A program made the translations under genes and the position numbers. The notes below the pieces were generated by a model. It did not search any database, had not been told where the DNA came from, and was given only the letters and a program-made list of their open reading frames with translations. A stretch of 59,488 nucleotides of DNA from a virus: positions 1 through 59,488 of IMG/VR virus record IMGVR_UViG_3300027849_000014; one strand, 5' to 3'. Below are positions 19,728 through 31,900 of the stretch, one piece after another. Position 1 is the stretch's first letter. Each line of letters begins with the position of its first letter.

Positions 19728-20091
19728 TGATTTTAAATACGACCTTGAGATAGGAAAGGAAGGAGAAAGAATTGTTGATTCATTATTCAAAGACAAACTA
19801 ATTGAGGTAAAAAGAGACAGCTGGGTTGGAAGGTCAGGGAATATAGCGATAGAGTACGAGAGTAGAGGCAAGCCATCAGGGATAGCAACAACCCAGGCAG
19901 ACTACTGGATAATAATATTCTCAAAGGAATATCAGGACAAGGTTATGTATGTCTTTGAAACTCAGCTGCTTAAGAAGGTGTCTAGAGAATACTTTAGACA
20001 AGGCAGTGTCAAGGCAATGGGTGACAACAACACGTCCATGGCTGTGCTTATTCCTATAAAAGAAATTAGTAACTTTATAAAACATAAATGA
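19714..20091 (+). CDS. Putative PD-(D/E)XK endonuclease, 125 aa
   Basis: The pattern GKEGERIVDSLF (residues 14-25, helix with Glu), LIEVKRDSW (Glu-x-Lys, about 28-38), then NIAIEYESRGKPSGIATTQADYWI is typical of small phage PD-(D/E)XK nucleases, where the Glu-x-Lys pair binds metal and Gln/Tyr lie on the following helix. Similar proteins occur in many Bacteroidetes phages. The substrate cannot be told; recombination intermediates are plausible because a VRR-NUC gene follows with a four-base overlap. Confidence 0.65.
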   Translation: MNFNNDFKYDLEIGKEGERIVDSLFKDKLIEVKRDSWVGRSGNIAIEYESRGKPSGIATTQADYWIIIFSKEYQDKVMYVFETQLLKKVSREYFRQGSVKAMGDNNTSMAVLIPIKEISNFIKHK

Positions 20092-20327
20092 CAGAACAAC
20101 AGATACAGGCGAAGAGAATTAAACAGCTTGAGGCTGAGGGTTATTATGTTATTAAACTTATTAAGACAAACAAGAACGGCATACCTGACCTTGTTGCTAT
20201 ACCCCCCAACTGTGGTGTTATATTCAGCGAAGTTAAAACCGCTAAGGGAAAGGTGTCTGCGCTACAGGAGTATAGACTAAAAGAATTAAAGAAGCATGGA
20301 GTACAGACTGAGATTTATAGAGGGTGA
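20088..20327 (+). CDS. VRR-NUC domain nuclease, 79 aa
   Basis: This is a minimal VRR-NUC protein: QIQAKRIKQLEAEGYYVIK at the N-terminus, NGIPDLVAIPP (about 35-45, metal-binding Asp), FSEVKTAKGKVSALQ (about 51-65, Glu-x-Lys followed by the helix with Gln) and a LKELKKHGVQTEI end. Phage VRR-NUC proteins are dimeric structure-specific nucleases that cut branched or flapped DNA, such as Holliday junctions. It is probably used to resolve recombination or replication intermediates before packaging. Confidence 0.88.
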   Translation: MTEQQIQAKRIKQLEAEGYYVIKLIKTNKNGIPDLVAIPPNCGVIFSEVKTAKGKVSALQEYRLKELKKHGVQTEIYRG

Positions 20328-20622
20328 ATACGAGTACGAGGTTGACGAAAACTTTATTGAAATACTAAGAGAGATGCCTGAAGATTTAGCGATGGACATA
20401 GCTTCTCAGATAGAATTTAATTCAGACATACTACCTGCGACTGGATTCAGCACCAAGGTATTTGCTGGTGTAACAAAAGACCTAGACCAACCAGTTTTTT
20501 TCTGTGTTGAGTACGCAAAAGAAGAAGGAGAGAACACTATATACATAGACATAGAAGAGGTAGACTCTGACACGTATTTAGATTTATATTTAATCAAACA
20601 AACATTACAATGGCAAACTTAA
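20296..20622 (+). CDS. Hypothetical acidic protein, 108 aa
   Basis: The protein is acidic and beta-rich (YEYEVDENFIEILREMPEDL, then TIYIDIEEVDSDTYLDLYLI). The start chosen overlaps the VRR-NUC gene by 32 bases; later Met codons exist, so the start is uncertain. It also overlaps the second DnaA-IV-like gene by 13 bases. No family is recognised; strong acidity could fit a DNA mimic, which is speculation. Confidence 0.55.
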   Translation: MEYRLRFIEGEYEYEVDENFIEILREMPEDLAMDIASQIEFNSDILPATGFSTKVFAGVTKDLDQPVFFCVEYAKEEGENTIYIDIEEVDSDTYLDLYLIKQTLQWQT

Positions 20623-21134
20623 CAAGAGAAAATAGACTTAAGAAAATAGTAAACACAGTTTTTGACGTAGACGTTATGGAGAAAACCAGGAAGCGAGAAG
20701 TGGTAGAGGCCAGGATGGTGTACTGCCGCATACTTATGGACGAGGGATATAAAACCCTATCAAGAACAGCCAAGAGCCTGGACAAGCATCACGCCACAGT
20801 TATACATTATAATAATTCCTTTAAGTATGTTATAAAAGCAGACGATAAATTGTATGAATTGTATGAGCGATGTGTTAAAATGTTTACAGAACCACAGCGA
20901 GTAGAAAAAGAATTAACACTGGTTGAATGTAAAAATTTAATATTTACTTTGGAAAACAAAATAAAAAACTTAACTTTGAATTTATCTAGTCTAAATTTAG
21001 AGCATGAAATATTTATAAAAAGACAAAAGGTTTACCATGATATTTATAAAACGATACATGAGAGGGTAAACAAAAAGAACATCAAACAAGTTACACGCAA
21101 ACTTAACACATACCTAAATGGAATACACAGTTAA
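20610..21134 (+). CDS. Second DnaA domain IV-like protein with helical tail, 174 aa
   Basis: Residues 16-75 again resemble DnaA domain IV: VFDVDVMEKTRKREVVEAR (basic loop), then HHATVIHY (60-67) at the position of DHTTVLHA. Unlike the 100-residue protein at 13179, it has an additional C-terminal part of about 90 residues that is helical (LTLVECKNLIFTLENKIKNL, then a basic end) and may form a coiled coil. The two proteins could bind the same sites as partners or competitors. No ATPase domain is present. Confidence 0.7.
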   Translation: MANLTRENRLKKIVNTVFDVDVMEKTRKREVVEARMVYCRILMDEGYKTLSRTAKSLDKHHATVIHYNNSFKYVIKADDKLYELYERCVKMFTEPQRVEKELTLVECKNLIFTLENKIKNLTLNLSSLNLEHEIFIKRQKVYHDIYKTIHERVNKKNIKQVTRKLNTYLNGIHS

Positions 21135-21354
21135 CGACATAGAAAAGATTATAAGCTTTACATCATGGAACACAAGTAAAAAAATTGATGAGCTTTTAAG
21201 GATAGATTGTTATATGTATACAAACCTAGGGCTTGACTCTAGTTCTAAGGAAAGAACTACCGCTAGTAAAAACTCTAGGAAAATATATAGGGCAATAAAA
21301 AATTTAGATTATAAAATCGGTAATGATTTTTTAATTGCAATGGACAGAAGCTAA
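21118..21354 (+). CDS. Hypothetical protein, 78 aa
   Basis: The protein is polar and helical (VNDIEKIISFTSWNTSKKID, then TASKNSRKIYRAIKNLDYKI). It overlaps the upstream gene by 17 bases and shares one base with the next start. Function unknown. Confidence 0.55.
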   Translation: MEYTVNDIEKIISFTSWNTSKKIDELLRIDCYMYTNLGLDSSSKERTTASKNSRKIYRAIKNLDYKIGNDFLIAMDRS

Positions 21355-21545
21355 TGAACCCGAACACCTCGCTGGAGAAAAGAAGAATAGAACACGTTAA
21401 CAACCTAACGAACAGTCTTCACGACTCATGCGATGAAATCTACGAGTCTTTAATAGACCATGATTACAACCATTGTAAAAAAATTTCTAAAGAATTAATC
21501 TTAAAGCTAAAAGATATGATTGATTCTATGGAAGATGATTTATAA
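21354..21545 (+). CDS. Hypothetical helical protein, 63 aa
   Basis: Two charged helices are predicted (SLEKRRIEHVNNLTNSLHDS and HCKKISKELILKLKDMIDS). It begins on the last base of the preceding stop codon, a tight coupling that supports expression. Function unknown. Confidence 0.55.
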   Translation: MNPNTSLEKRRIEHVNNLTNSLHDSCDEIYESLIDHDYNHCKKISKELILKLKDMIDSMEDDL

Positions 21546-21555
21546 AACAGCAGTC

Positions 21556-22590
21556 ATGAAAAAAAAATTAAAGACCAATAGGCTTAGGCTAAAGGACGAT
21601 GAGTTAAATATAATAGAAGAGTATAGGGGGCTAAAGAAAGCGGCTGAGGCAAGCGGCATTGACGTAGACACAGTGAAGCACGCCTGGTTAAAGAGTGACA
21701 AGGCAAGCTTGTTCGTTAAGAACCCTAACTTCCAAACACAGAAACAAAAAGATTTTGTTGAGAAGCTAATCAAGGAACTTGACAAGCACTCTCCTCAGTA
21801 TAAAAAAATTAGGAGAAAAAAATCTAAGTCAGGACACCTCATGGTGCTGGACCCAGCCGACATACACATAGGTAAACTCTGCTCAAGGCTAGAGACAGGC
21901 CAGGAATATAATTCACAGATAGCAGTACAAAGAGTCTTGAACGGAGTCAATGGTATATTAAAATCATCTAACGGGTTTGATATAGATATGATTAACTTCA
22001 TAGGCGGCAACGACATACTGCATATTGATTCTCCTAAGAGACAAACAACAGGGGGCACACCTCAGGATACAGATGGGATGTGGTATGAGAATTTTTTAGT
22101 TGCTAAAAAACTTTACGTTGATGTTATTGAATTGTTGTTATCAATATCTGATATTCACTTCACCTTTAACCCAAGCAATCACGATTACATAAGCGGCTTC
22201 ATGTTAGCTCAGACAATCGAAAGCCATTTCAGACACTGTAAAAATATTACGTTTGATAATACTATGGCTCACAGAAAATACTTTAGGTATCATAATAATT
22301 TAATTGGAACCACACATGGAGATGGTGCAAAGTCCGCAGACCTTCCAAGCCTTATGGCTCACGAGAGCAGGGACTGGACTGACTGTACTAAAAGATATTT
22401 CTATACACACCACGTACACCACAAAACAAGTAAAGATTTTATTGGATGTACCGTTGAGAGTCTTAGGAGTCCAAGCACTGCAGACTCCTGGCATCACAAG
22501 AAAGGATACACTGGCGCGGTTGAGGGAGTTGAGGCATTTATACACCACAAAGTACATGGTCAGATAGCAAGGCTAACCCACATATTCTAA
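21556..22590 (+). CDS. Calcineurin-like metallophosphoesterase, 344 aa
   Basis: I use the ATG at 21556; an upstream in-frame ATG would overlap the previous gene. The N-terminal 90 residues include a helix-turn-helix-like part (GLKKAAEASGIDVDTVKHAW), possibly for DNA binding. The catalytic domain then shows DPADIHIGKL (Asp-x-His, about 99-108), FIGGNDIL near 148-155, NPSNHDY near 205, GTTHGDGA near 251 and HHVHHK near 285. These are the five metal-binding blocks of calcineurin-like phosphoesterases. Phage members may be DNA nucleases of the SbcD/Mre11 type or nucleotide phosphatases; there is no SbcC partner here. Confidence 0.82.
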   Translation: MKKKLKTNRLRLKDDELNIIEEYRGLKKAAEASGIDVDTVKHAWLKSDKASLFVKNPNFQTQKQKDFVEKLIKELDKHSPQYKKIRRKKSKSGHLMVLDPADIHIGKLCSRLETGQEYNSQIAVQRVLNGVNGILKSSNGFDIDMINFIGGNDILHIDSPKRQTTGGTPQDTDGMWYENFLVAKKLYVDVIELLLSISDIHFTFNPSNHDYISGFMLAQTIESHFRHCKNITFDNTMAHRKYFRYHNNLIGTTHGDGAKSADLPSLMAHESRDWTDCTKRYFYTHHVHHKTSKDFIGCTVESLRSPSTADSWHHKKGYTGAVEGVEAFIHHKVHGQIARLTHIF

Positions 22591-22964
22591 TGTCTGAAAA
22601 AGATAAAGCAATACTAAAGTTTACTGAAAGGTTTGAGGGCTCGCACAAAAACCTAGGGCCTAGCGATGTAGACTACAGGGTGTATGATAAGCAGGGTAAT
22701 TTAATAGCATTCGCTTTAGTAATACCTACAGATAAAGAAATTAAATCCTGCTATCCCTTGCAGGTTAGCCTAAACAATCTATCAAAGCTATCCCTTAAAA
22801 GATTAAACCCTGTTATAATATGGGCTTGTCTTGATGGTATTATGTACGGTAAAATAAATTCTATATCAGGCACAGTGTCTTGGCAGGGCACATCAGAACT
22901 AAGCTCAGAGCTTGTTGTAATGTACCCAAAACAAAAGACATTTAATTATGCCAGACACTATTAG
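22590..22964 (+). CDS. Hypothetical protein at the end of the early unit, 124 aa
   Basis: The gene shares one base with the stop of the phosphoesterase and ends immediately before the convergent giant gene. The layout, SDVDYRVYDKQGNLIAFALV then YPLQVSLNNLSKLSLKRLNPVIIWACLDGIMYG, is like a small alpha/beta fold of the PD-(D/E)XK type, but the expected Glu-x-Lys is not visible (ALVIPTD in its place). I therefore leave it unassigned. No terminator is visible between the two converging units. Confidence 0.55.
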   Translation: MSEKDKAILKFTERFEGSHKNLGPSDVDYRVYDKQGNLIAFALVIPTDKEIKSCYPLQVSLNNLSKLSLKRLNPVIIWACLDGIMYGKINSISGTVSWQGTSELSSELVVMYPKQKTFNYARHY

Positions 22965-25900
22965 TTAAAAGTCTTCATATATTTCTTTCTTCAAGTCTCT
23001 CTTCATCTTTCTAATATCTGACTTTACTTCTTCTACTTCTTCCATTGTTCCTCCAGGACCATACTTATCCTTATACATTTCAGGAAACATCGCCTTCAGT
23101 TTAGTCTTACTCATTGGTGTATATGTTTCTCCGCCTTCATTCTTTGGTCTGTAAGAAGGAGAGATACCCATCACGTCATACGTAGCGTCATCCATTTCTT
23201 CGTCTTCACCACCAAACAAATTGTACAACCCAATGAAAGGGTCAAGCTGTGCTCCTATAGTTATCTCTGTTATTACTCTAAGCGCGGCCTCTACTTCTCC
23301 GACATCCTTCTTGGTAAGCTTTCTGTACTTAGCTATTACACTAGCTATAGGGTTAACAACATCATCGCTAAACCTAAGCCCTTCCTGTTTATATTCTTCA
23401 CCTTTGATTCCAGCTATTGCTCTACCTGCTACATCAAACCCTTCAACAGCTGAGCCCACAAATGGTAATTGATATATAAGATTCAGTCCCATCATAGCCT
23501 CACCCATTTTTTTAAGAGCAGCCTCCTTGTCTTCGTCATCTCCTTTAACAAACTTAGCAATGTTAGATGCCCCTACAAATAACACGTTGGCTACCATCAT
23601 GTTTAATGCTAAAGCTCTTGTGTCTTTTGAGCGCGGCATTTTACCTTTTGATATACTCCTTGTTATATTGGTTGTGCTAGACATAACCTTATTAATCTGA
23701 AGGAATAATGTACTACCGAACATAGTGAACGCCCTTTGAAATGCGTTGCCATTCATCTGTAAAGGAATCTTATCTGTCCCCCGTCTTGATTGTTGAGTAG
23801 GGTTATAGTTATTAAAAGCCGCAAGAGCTTCAGCCTTAGACATACCATTTTTTATGTTACGCTTATAGTTAATCATGTATCCCATAACCCCAAGCACATC
23901 ACCAATAACAGTAGGTGCAGCAGCAGCTGTTTTAAACTTAGCCTGTATCTTCTTGCGTTGACTTCCCGTCAGCTCCTTCTTCTTAAAGGTTTGAGCCCCA
24001 GACTCTAGCCCGTACACATCACCTTCAAGCCCTTGCTCTATTCTCTTTCTAAATGTAGGAGATATCTCCATGGCTAGTCTTATAGCTCCTTTCTTTCCAA
24101 CCAAGTCTTTACCTAAAGACAGTACGTTAACCGCACCATCAATCATAAACATTGGATAGTCAACAGCCTTCCTAATTACACGAGGAACCTTAGACCCTTC
24201 AGGAAAATAACTATAGTCTTCAAATGCATTTACAAAAGACGTGGCCTGCTTGATTATTTGTACCGCTTTAAAAGCTAGGGCAAATCCTGTAAACTTAGAC
24301 TGCAGCTTGGATATAAATTTTACAGTTCCTGACGCATCTTTACCAGCGTCTGGATTGATAGCAAAGTTTACAGCTCTCTTGACTGCCGAGTCAACCCCAG
24401 TCGAATTGAGTAAAGCTTGAACAGATTTAATCTTAAATAAATTGTTTAACCTCTGTGTTCCTACAGCATACGCCTTGTATTTTTCCATGGTCTCAACATG
24501 GTTGTTAAGAACAGACGTAAACGAACCTGCGTGCAGCTTAACATCGGAGGTTGTGTCTACCCTCTCCTTAAAAGCAGGAGCAGCCTCAGCATTAAAGACT
24601 CCGTTAAAGTCTCCGCCATCTAGTAGCTTCCCCATCTTTTCGCTGTTAACACTAAGTGTAGATGTTGGAAAGTAGTTGTTGACATACCCTAGGTTTACGT
24701 CATTAACATAGGAGTAAACCTCGTTTACACTTTCGTAGTACTCGTTACTTAGAAAGTCTACAGACTTCTCTGTAAACTCTACAGCCTCTATACCTATAAT
24801 GCCTTTGATATTCTCTATAACCTCAGGGGTTATACCTTGAGCCTCAAGCTTCGCTCTCTGTATATCATTTAAACTCAACGCATATATACGCATTAGTTCG
24901 TCTGCACTAAAGATGTCTGTATATTCATTTCCAGTATCACTACGTTTTAATTTTAATTTATGAACGCCAGTGTTTAGTTTAGAATAAATTTCTCTTACCC
25001 CTTTAGTAATTCCAGGGATTGTGTTAGCAATGTTATCAAGCTTCTCTCTTGTTTGGAAAACACCTCCGTTGTTTATGTCATCCATTCGGTTCAAGGCAGC
25101 GTATACATTCTTCGTAAAGAAATCTTTTCCTCTGGTTACCCTATCAAGAGTATTGCTTAAGGTACCAAGGTGCTGTAGCATCAACTTAAAGTTTTTAATA
25201 TACTCACTAGCCGTAGTAAACTTCATGCTTTCAGCTAAGGTAGAAAGCCCTTTGCCTATTTCAAAGTTTCTAAAGTGAGAAAGTATTTCATTCTTTCTAG
25301 CGTCACGCTCATTCTCATTTAGAACATTGCCATCTTTATCAAACAGAATAGGATTGGTATCTTTAATCTGATTGTCTGCCTCCTCTTCCATTTTTCTATT
25401 AGCCTCAGCCCTTGCTAGTCTTCTGGACTTAAACACAGCAATGGACTCAGCTCTAACATCTTTAACCTGTTGCATAAGCTCTTGAACTTCTTCAAGATTC
25501 ATATTAGAAACATCTCCAAAGGTATCAAACGCTAGTGCTAAGTTTAATAGAGCCTGCTCTTTCTGTGTAAGAGTCTCTCCTTTAATCCCACGTTTCTTGC
25601 GCTGCATTTCACGCCTCTGCTTATCTATAATGAGGCTTATTTCTAAAGCTTCTGTCTGAAGCTTCTGTTGTATATCAAGCAGCGTATCAGCATCAGCCAT
25701 AAGCACCTGCTTAACAGCACTGAAATAGCTCTGTCCTTCCTTACTTAATCCTTTAGCCCTACGCTTACCTGACTTCGTAAACGCGGTCATGGCTTTTGAC
25801 TTAACAAGCTTGAGCAAATCCTTAACTAAAGCCTTCTTCATTTTCTGCTGCTGCTTCTCTACAATATTCATAACATACTCGGTGTCTGCCTGGAATGTAT

Positions 25901-28900
25901 CAACTGTAGATTTACCAACCCTAGATATGAGGTTGTTAATTTGAGCCTGAGTATATGTTTTAGATTTAGGTAGTGACTTTCTTATGAAGTTTTTAAGCTG
26001 AGTCTGTGAAGCCTTAAGGTTCTTCTCATTTATCTTACGCTGCCTTAGGTTGTTTTTAATGGCTGCTATTTCTTTTTGTACCGTAACATTAGAGCGACTG
26101 TTTAAAGTCTTGTCAAAGTCTACCAATAGCTCCATCTGAGTTTGTTCTGGTTGCGCCTGGTATATAGGATTAGCTTTCATCAGGTCCATAGCTTTCTGTC
26201 TAACCTCTGCCATCGTCTTACCTTTGGATGCAAAGTTAGACAAGGCTTCTCTAACCTCAGAGAATAACTTGATACCATCCTGTACTCCGCTTTCAACTCT
26301 ACCAAACGCATCTGGTAACTGAGTAAATGCATCTACCTTTACCTCCATAGCAGCAGCTATATCTGCTGCTGGAAACTTTCTTCCCTTAAGTACCGCTTTA
26401 ATAGATGCGTCTGAGAATCCGTTTCTTCTACCAGTTTCTATTATAGAATTCATACTCTGGTCAGACTTAAGCATGGCTTCCTTTAGCTCTGTCGAGAAAG
26501 TTTTTAACTGAGCATCGGTTAGTTTCACAGGTTTACCGCTAAAGATATCTGCCATTGCAGTACCTAGGAACTCATCCATTGTTAGGTCCTGAATCTCCTG
26601 TGTTGTTAGGTCCTTAGACAGTTTAAATTCTTGTCTTACATAATCCCACACCGCAGTAATCCAATCCTTAACCTGCTGCTTTAAACTTGCATCCACTACG
26701 CTCTCACCTCTGTTACCGATGAGTGTTGCCATTGCTTCTTCAGTAGCCTTGTTTACATCACCATCAAAACGCTTGAGTAATTTCTTATACAGCTCAGTCT
26801 GTTGTACAATCTCTGCACCACGCTTATATATCTTCTTACCTTTAGGTGTTAATGACAGATGCTTTACCCACACATGACCCATCTCATGAATAGCTGTGTT
26901 GTAAAGCTCAGACTTTGAATCGTGAACATCTTTATTAATAAAGATGTTACCATCCTTAGTCATACCATACACAACAGTATCTCCTCTTAGGTATGCTGTT
27001 ACGTCAGGGCTCTCTAACAATTGGTTCATAGTAGCCTGGTCGGTAGATATATTAACAAAAGGAAAGCTTCGATTCATAAAATCTAAAAGCCTACCCTCTT
27101 CAGTCACACCAACAATAGTTCCTTGGAACTCTCTGTTAGTCATACCCATTTGAACAGGGATTACCTCTGATAATCTTTTCTTATCTGACCTTTTTCTATT
27201 TTTCCCTGCATTTTCATTAGCCTTACCAAGCACAGCATTATTATATGCAGACGGAAACAATTCAAGAACAGACTGAGGCTGTTCTATAACACCTATTATT
27301 TTTCCTCTGGGACCAACAGGATAGTTAGGGTGATTAGTTTTTTCAATACCAGGATTAAGAACATCAATACCTGTGATTGTAAAGACTGAGCGCACAGGAG
27401 TATTTTTAAGCTGAGGCTCTGTAAGAACATCCGTAATAGAACCAAGGTGTAGCTTAGCTTTGCTTTCTGCTGAAGGGTTTTCACCAAGCAGTGCTTTAGC
27501 AACAGGGTTCGATGGGGTCCCAGGTTTTACCGCCTTACCAGTAGGACTGTTAGGCTTACCATACCCTAGATTACCTGTGATTACATTGACTGATGTAATA
27601 GCCTTTAAATTCTTTAAAGCTTTAGGTGTTAGTAATCCGTCTATTGTTTTTGCCTTAACACTTTTGTCCATTTTTTGAACATCCTCAATAGATTTTATTT
27701 GCTCAGCGTACTGCTTAAGTGTACTAGGTTTTACCGCATTACCAGATAAACCCACTCCATCTTTTATAGCTTGCTGTAGCTTAGTTTTTTTTGTTTCTAA
27801 TCTCTCTCTAAAAACATTCAAAGCCTCTACTCTCTGAGCCTTAGGGAACGAGGATATGTTGTCAGCCATTACACGAACAACAGCTTCATTGCTAAGTATA
27901 GAGTCTGTCTCCATCTTAACAATTGACATAGGAACTAATCCGTTATACTCAGGATTAGCTGCCCACCAATTTTTAAAAAGTTCTTTGTTGTTGTTATATA
28001 TCTTGGTCGCTGTAGAAATCTGACCCTTGACAGTGTTGTTATCGATGCTTGCCCATGCAAGATTCTCATGCCCCTTCACACCGTTAAATCCTAGGCCACC
28101 CTTTAAATTTTTTATAACCTTGCCTGTAGATGGGTTGACTACGTTACCAGTTCTAAGCTGGTCTGATATACTGAACATGGTAGGGATACCATCAATGACA
28201 TCTATTGTAACAATAGGTAAAGGTCTTCCTCCGTTCTCCTTTAGTCTTTCGTTTAGTTCTTGTACATCAATCTTAGGGGCATTAGGGTTTGTCTCGGTTA
28301 TCTCGACAACCGCACCATCCGTATCTTCGGACATTGCCTCAACAATTTCATTCACATCTGTGAATCCTTCTTTACTCTGCTCCTCCTTTAACTTGAAGTC
28401 AACATTGGCATCGTTCTCAAACTCTGATTCTAAGTCTGCCTCTAGGTCTGCAACCTCTTGAGCTGCAGCTGTCTCACTTGCTTTGAGTTCTTCAAACCCT
28501 GAATAGTATTCTTCGGTAGTAACACCCTCAAACTTAGAGTCGTTCTCTATTGCTTTGAGGAGCGTGCTATAAAGGTCTCCCCCAGTTTGTCTGTCTTGGG
28601 ACCGTTTGCTCGCAGACTTTCTAAGAATTTCTTTCCTTTTTCCCTGGTCGACATAGATGGAGTTGACTGGTCGGTAGCTTTGTTTATCATAAGTAATGTT
28701 GTTAGCTTCTAATTCTTCTACAAAGATACCAATTTTATCTTGTAGTTCTGGGTTATCAAATTCAAATATGTTTATGAAACTTACCTCCCCTGTATCTTCA
28801 TTGACACTGAAGTCTGTTATACCTGACTTCTCTAGAGCATTGATAACACCCTGACTATCTGATACGGTAAGAACATACTCATTCCCGTTGTGCTCCTTAG

Positions 28901-31900
28901 AGCCCTCCTCTACGTACTCTGCGGCTATGCTACTCTCCTGAGTTTCAGGAGCTAACGCAGCTGAGATTGCAGCGTACTCTTGAGCCTGCTCTATTGACGC
29001 GTCCTTAAGTACTACCCTTGTTGATATCTCAACTATCTCTTTGCCAGCATCGTTCTTATATCCACCGATACCTTCTTCAATCTCAACCTCAACACCAAGC
29101 TGTTCGCCAATGGCTGTTAAGTTTTCTTTGTACGCCTGGTACTCTTTAGTTTTTCTTAAGGCAACAGCGTCCTCAACTGTTTTAATTGTTGTATCAAAGA
29201 ACGGAGCCACAGCAACTATGGTTTCTGCCTTTGTCTTTGTATCTGTTGTTGTCTTTGTGCTTGCCTTTGATTTAACCATGACAGGTAAATCAATATCAAT
29301 ACTATAGGTATTAGGTTTTCTTGGCACTTTCTTTTCTCCAGGTCTAGGTGGTGGAGAAGGAGGTGATTTCTTTTTCTTTATTGTTGCGGTTATACCTGGG
29401 TAGGCAGCCTCAATCTTAGCCAGCTCGGCCTCAGCCTCAACAAGCTCTGTGGTTGAATAATTATTGTAAGCCGTTTCGGAATTTTCAGCTACAGATTCTT
29501 TTGTTGCATTGTTGTACGCTGTTTTTCTGGTGACAACATTACCATCTGAATCAACTTTAGTATCCATGTTAGATTTGTTGAAGGACCTTAGTCCTCCTGT
29601 AGATATTGAACTGGTCTCAACAACCTCTGCTCCATCTGGTAATGTAGCCTCAGCAGACGTAATCATATTCTTGAACGCGCCTCCTGTAGACTCCATCTTA
29701 GCGGAGAACATATTTGTTGCCTTGCCATCTTCATATACCCTAACGTATCCAACAAAATTATTTTTGTCTGTGCTACTAATTATAGCATCAACAACTCCTG
29801 TGTCTTGATTCACGTATGTGGCTGTCGCAACTCCTTGTTCATCAGCATCTGTGATTTCTTTTATGGCTGCCTTACCAGGAAGTCTTTTGTCTGTGTGTGC
29901 ATCTCCAAAAGTATCTCTTTGCTCTGGAGATATAGCAGCTTCATCAGGGTTTTTAAATACTAACTGTTTCGTTTCGGTGGTCTCAACCCCTGGGGTTTCT
30001 TCGATGGATACTCCTTCTCCCACTCCTGTGCTATCTTCGGTTTGTTCGCGTGCATCCACGCCCTCTGTTTCTGTGATTTGAACGGCATCTAGTTTTTCAT
30101 TTAATATTTTAGTAACTTCTTTATCATTGGCAACCTTACCATTAAACTGGGTAAGCTGACGAGCATTCATTCTACCAAGCTTCTTTAAAAACTCAGTTCT
30201 GCTATAAGTTTTTCCATCTATTACATACTGAGACAGAGCCTCTCTTGTGTCAGTGGTCTCAACCCCTGGAGAAAAGACAGCCTCTATCCTTGCTTTAATC
30301 TCTGCAGGAGCTAATTTTTTGTTCTCTATTAAAAATGCAATCTCTGCATTAATATCTTTTATCTTCTGACCGAATATTTCTTTACGATTGGTGTCTGCAG
30401 AGTACTCCTCTTTAGCGGACAGCAACTGCATAAGCCTTGTCTTCACAAGTTTATTTTTTTCGTTGCTCTTCCCCATACCAAAGTCAAGCATGTTGTCTGC
30501 GTCCTTAGAAAGCCCTAAGTTTTTTTGTATTCGCTGTGCCTGGTCGGCATTAATTTGTCCAAGCTCAAGCATGTTGTTTGTCCACGCAGATACTCTTGTG
30601 TCGCTTTCTTGTGACAATTCCTGAACTATAAAATCCATCTCGGTAAGCTTAGAGGCAAGCTCTATCTTACTCAATCTTTTTATGTCCATCACCTTGTTGA
30701 TTATCATGCTTGATGTGTTGTTTCCAAAACCACCAATACCTTCTGCAGCTATTTCTTTAAAATCTAATTCATCACCAACATTAACTTGAGCAAGTCCCTC
30801 TCCAAGCATTTCTGTAGCAGGGTCAACTATCAATCGCTCTGCTACCTGTGATACAACCTTCTTTGTTCTTGAAGCTGTTTTACCAACTTTAAACACGCGC
30901 CCTGCAGCGCCTGCGGTTATGAAGTCTACAAGAGCAATTGGAACACCACGCTTTATACCTCTTTCTTTTGCTGTTGCCCAAATCTCTGGGTCGTTTATAG
31001 CCTTCACAACATCCTGTGGGTTTAGAACATCTAGGCCTTTATCCTCCATAGCTGCAAAAAACTCATTGGTATACTCCATAGCAAAAGATGTCATCGCCAT
31101 ACCTGTCTTCATACCCTGTCTCGCGCCAAATACAGCTCCTGCTCCTGTAGTTACTACACCACCAGGTCCTGTAACAATCCCTGCCGACCCAATTAAAGCC
31201 CCAGTCCCAGCACCTGTAACCGTACTAGCCGCCACAAGTTCTGCTCCGTAAGGAAGCATCATACCTATAGAGTTTATAGCCATAACAAAAGCTGTTTCAA
31301 ATGGATTAGCGTTAAACGCATCAAGAGATTCTCTAAATCCTGTAGCCCTGTTCCACCTTGATAACTGTCTAGACTGTTTTCTGCCTTGATTTTTTCCTTT
31401 TAATGCAGATATCATTTCAGCCGCCTTCTTAACATCCTCTTCGTTGTTAATGTCTAGATTTTGAAAATCAAAAGGCATACCTGTGCTTAGCTGAAGTATA
31501 ACTTCAGATGCGTTTCCATCGTTTAGCCCAGCGCGGAGCTCTCCGTAAACCGCAGACGCGCCATCTTCCATATCCTGGGTTATTGATTTGTCATACTTAG
31601 CGCTGTAAAAAGTTTTAGAGGTTTCATATAAATCAGCAGCGTGCTGTCTCTCTACGTTTATTGATTTGGCCTGTATCCTAAGGTCGTCTATTAGCTCTGC
31701 CTGTGTTTCATTTGTGGGTACGACATTGTATAGGTCTTTGACAGGTACACCAAATTCTTTTAAAGACAAAACCTCTAGCTCGTCCTGAGCAAACAGTAGC
31801 TGTCTATTTTCTTTGGCTGCTTTCTGGGATAATGCTTCGTATTTTTTGTGTGTCTTAAGGTCAAACTCTTCTCTGAGCTTAATTTTTTCTTCGGTATTAA

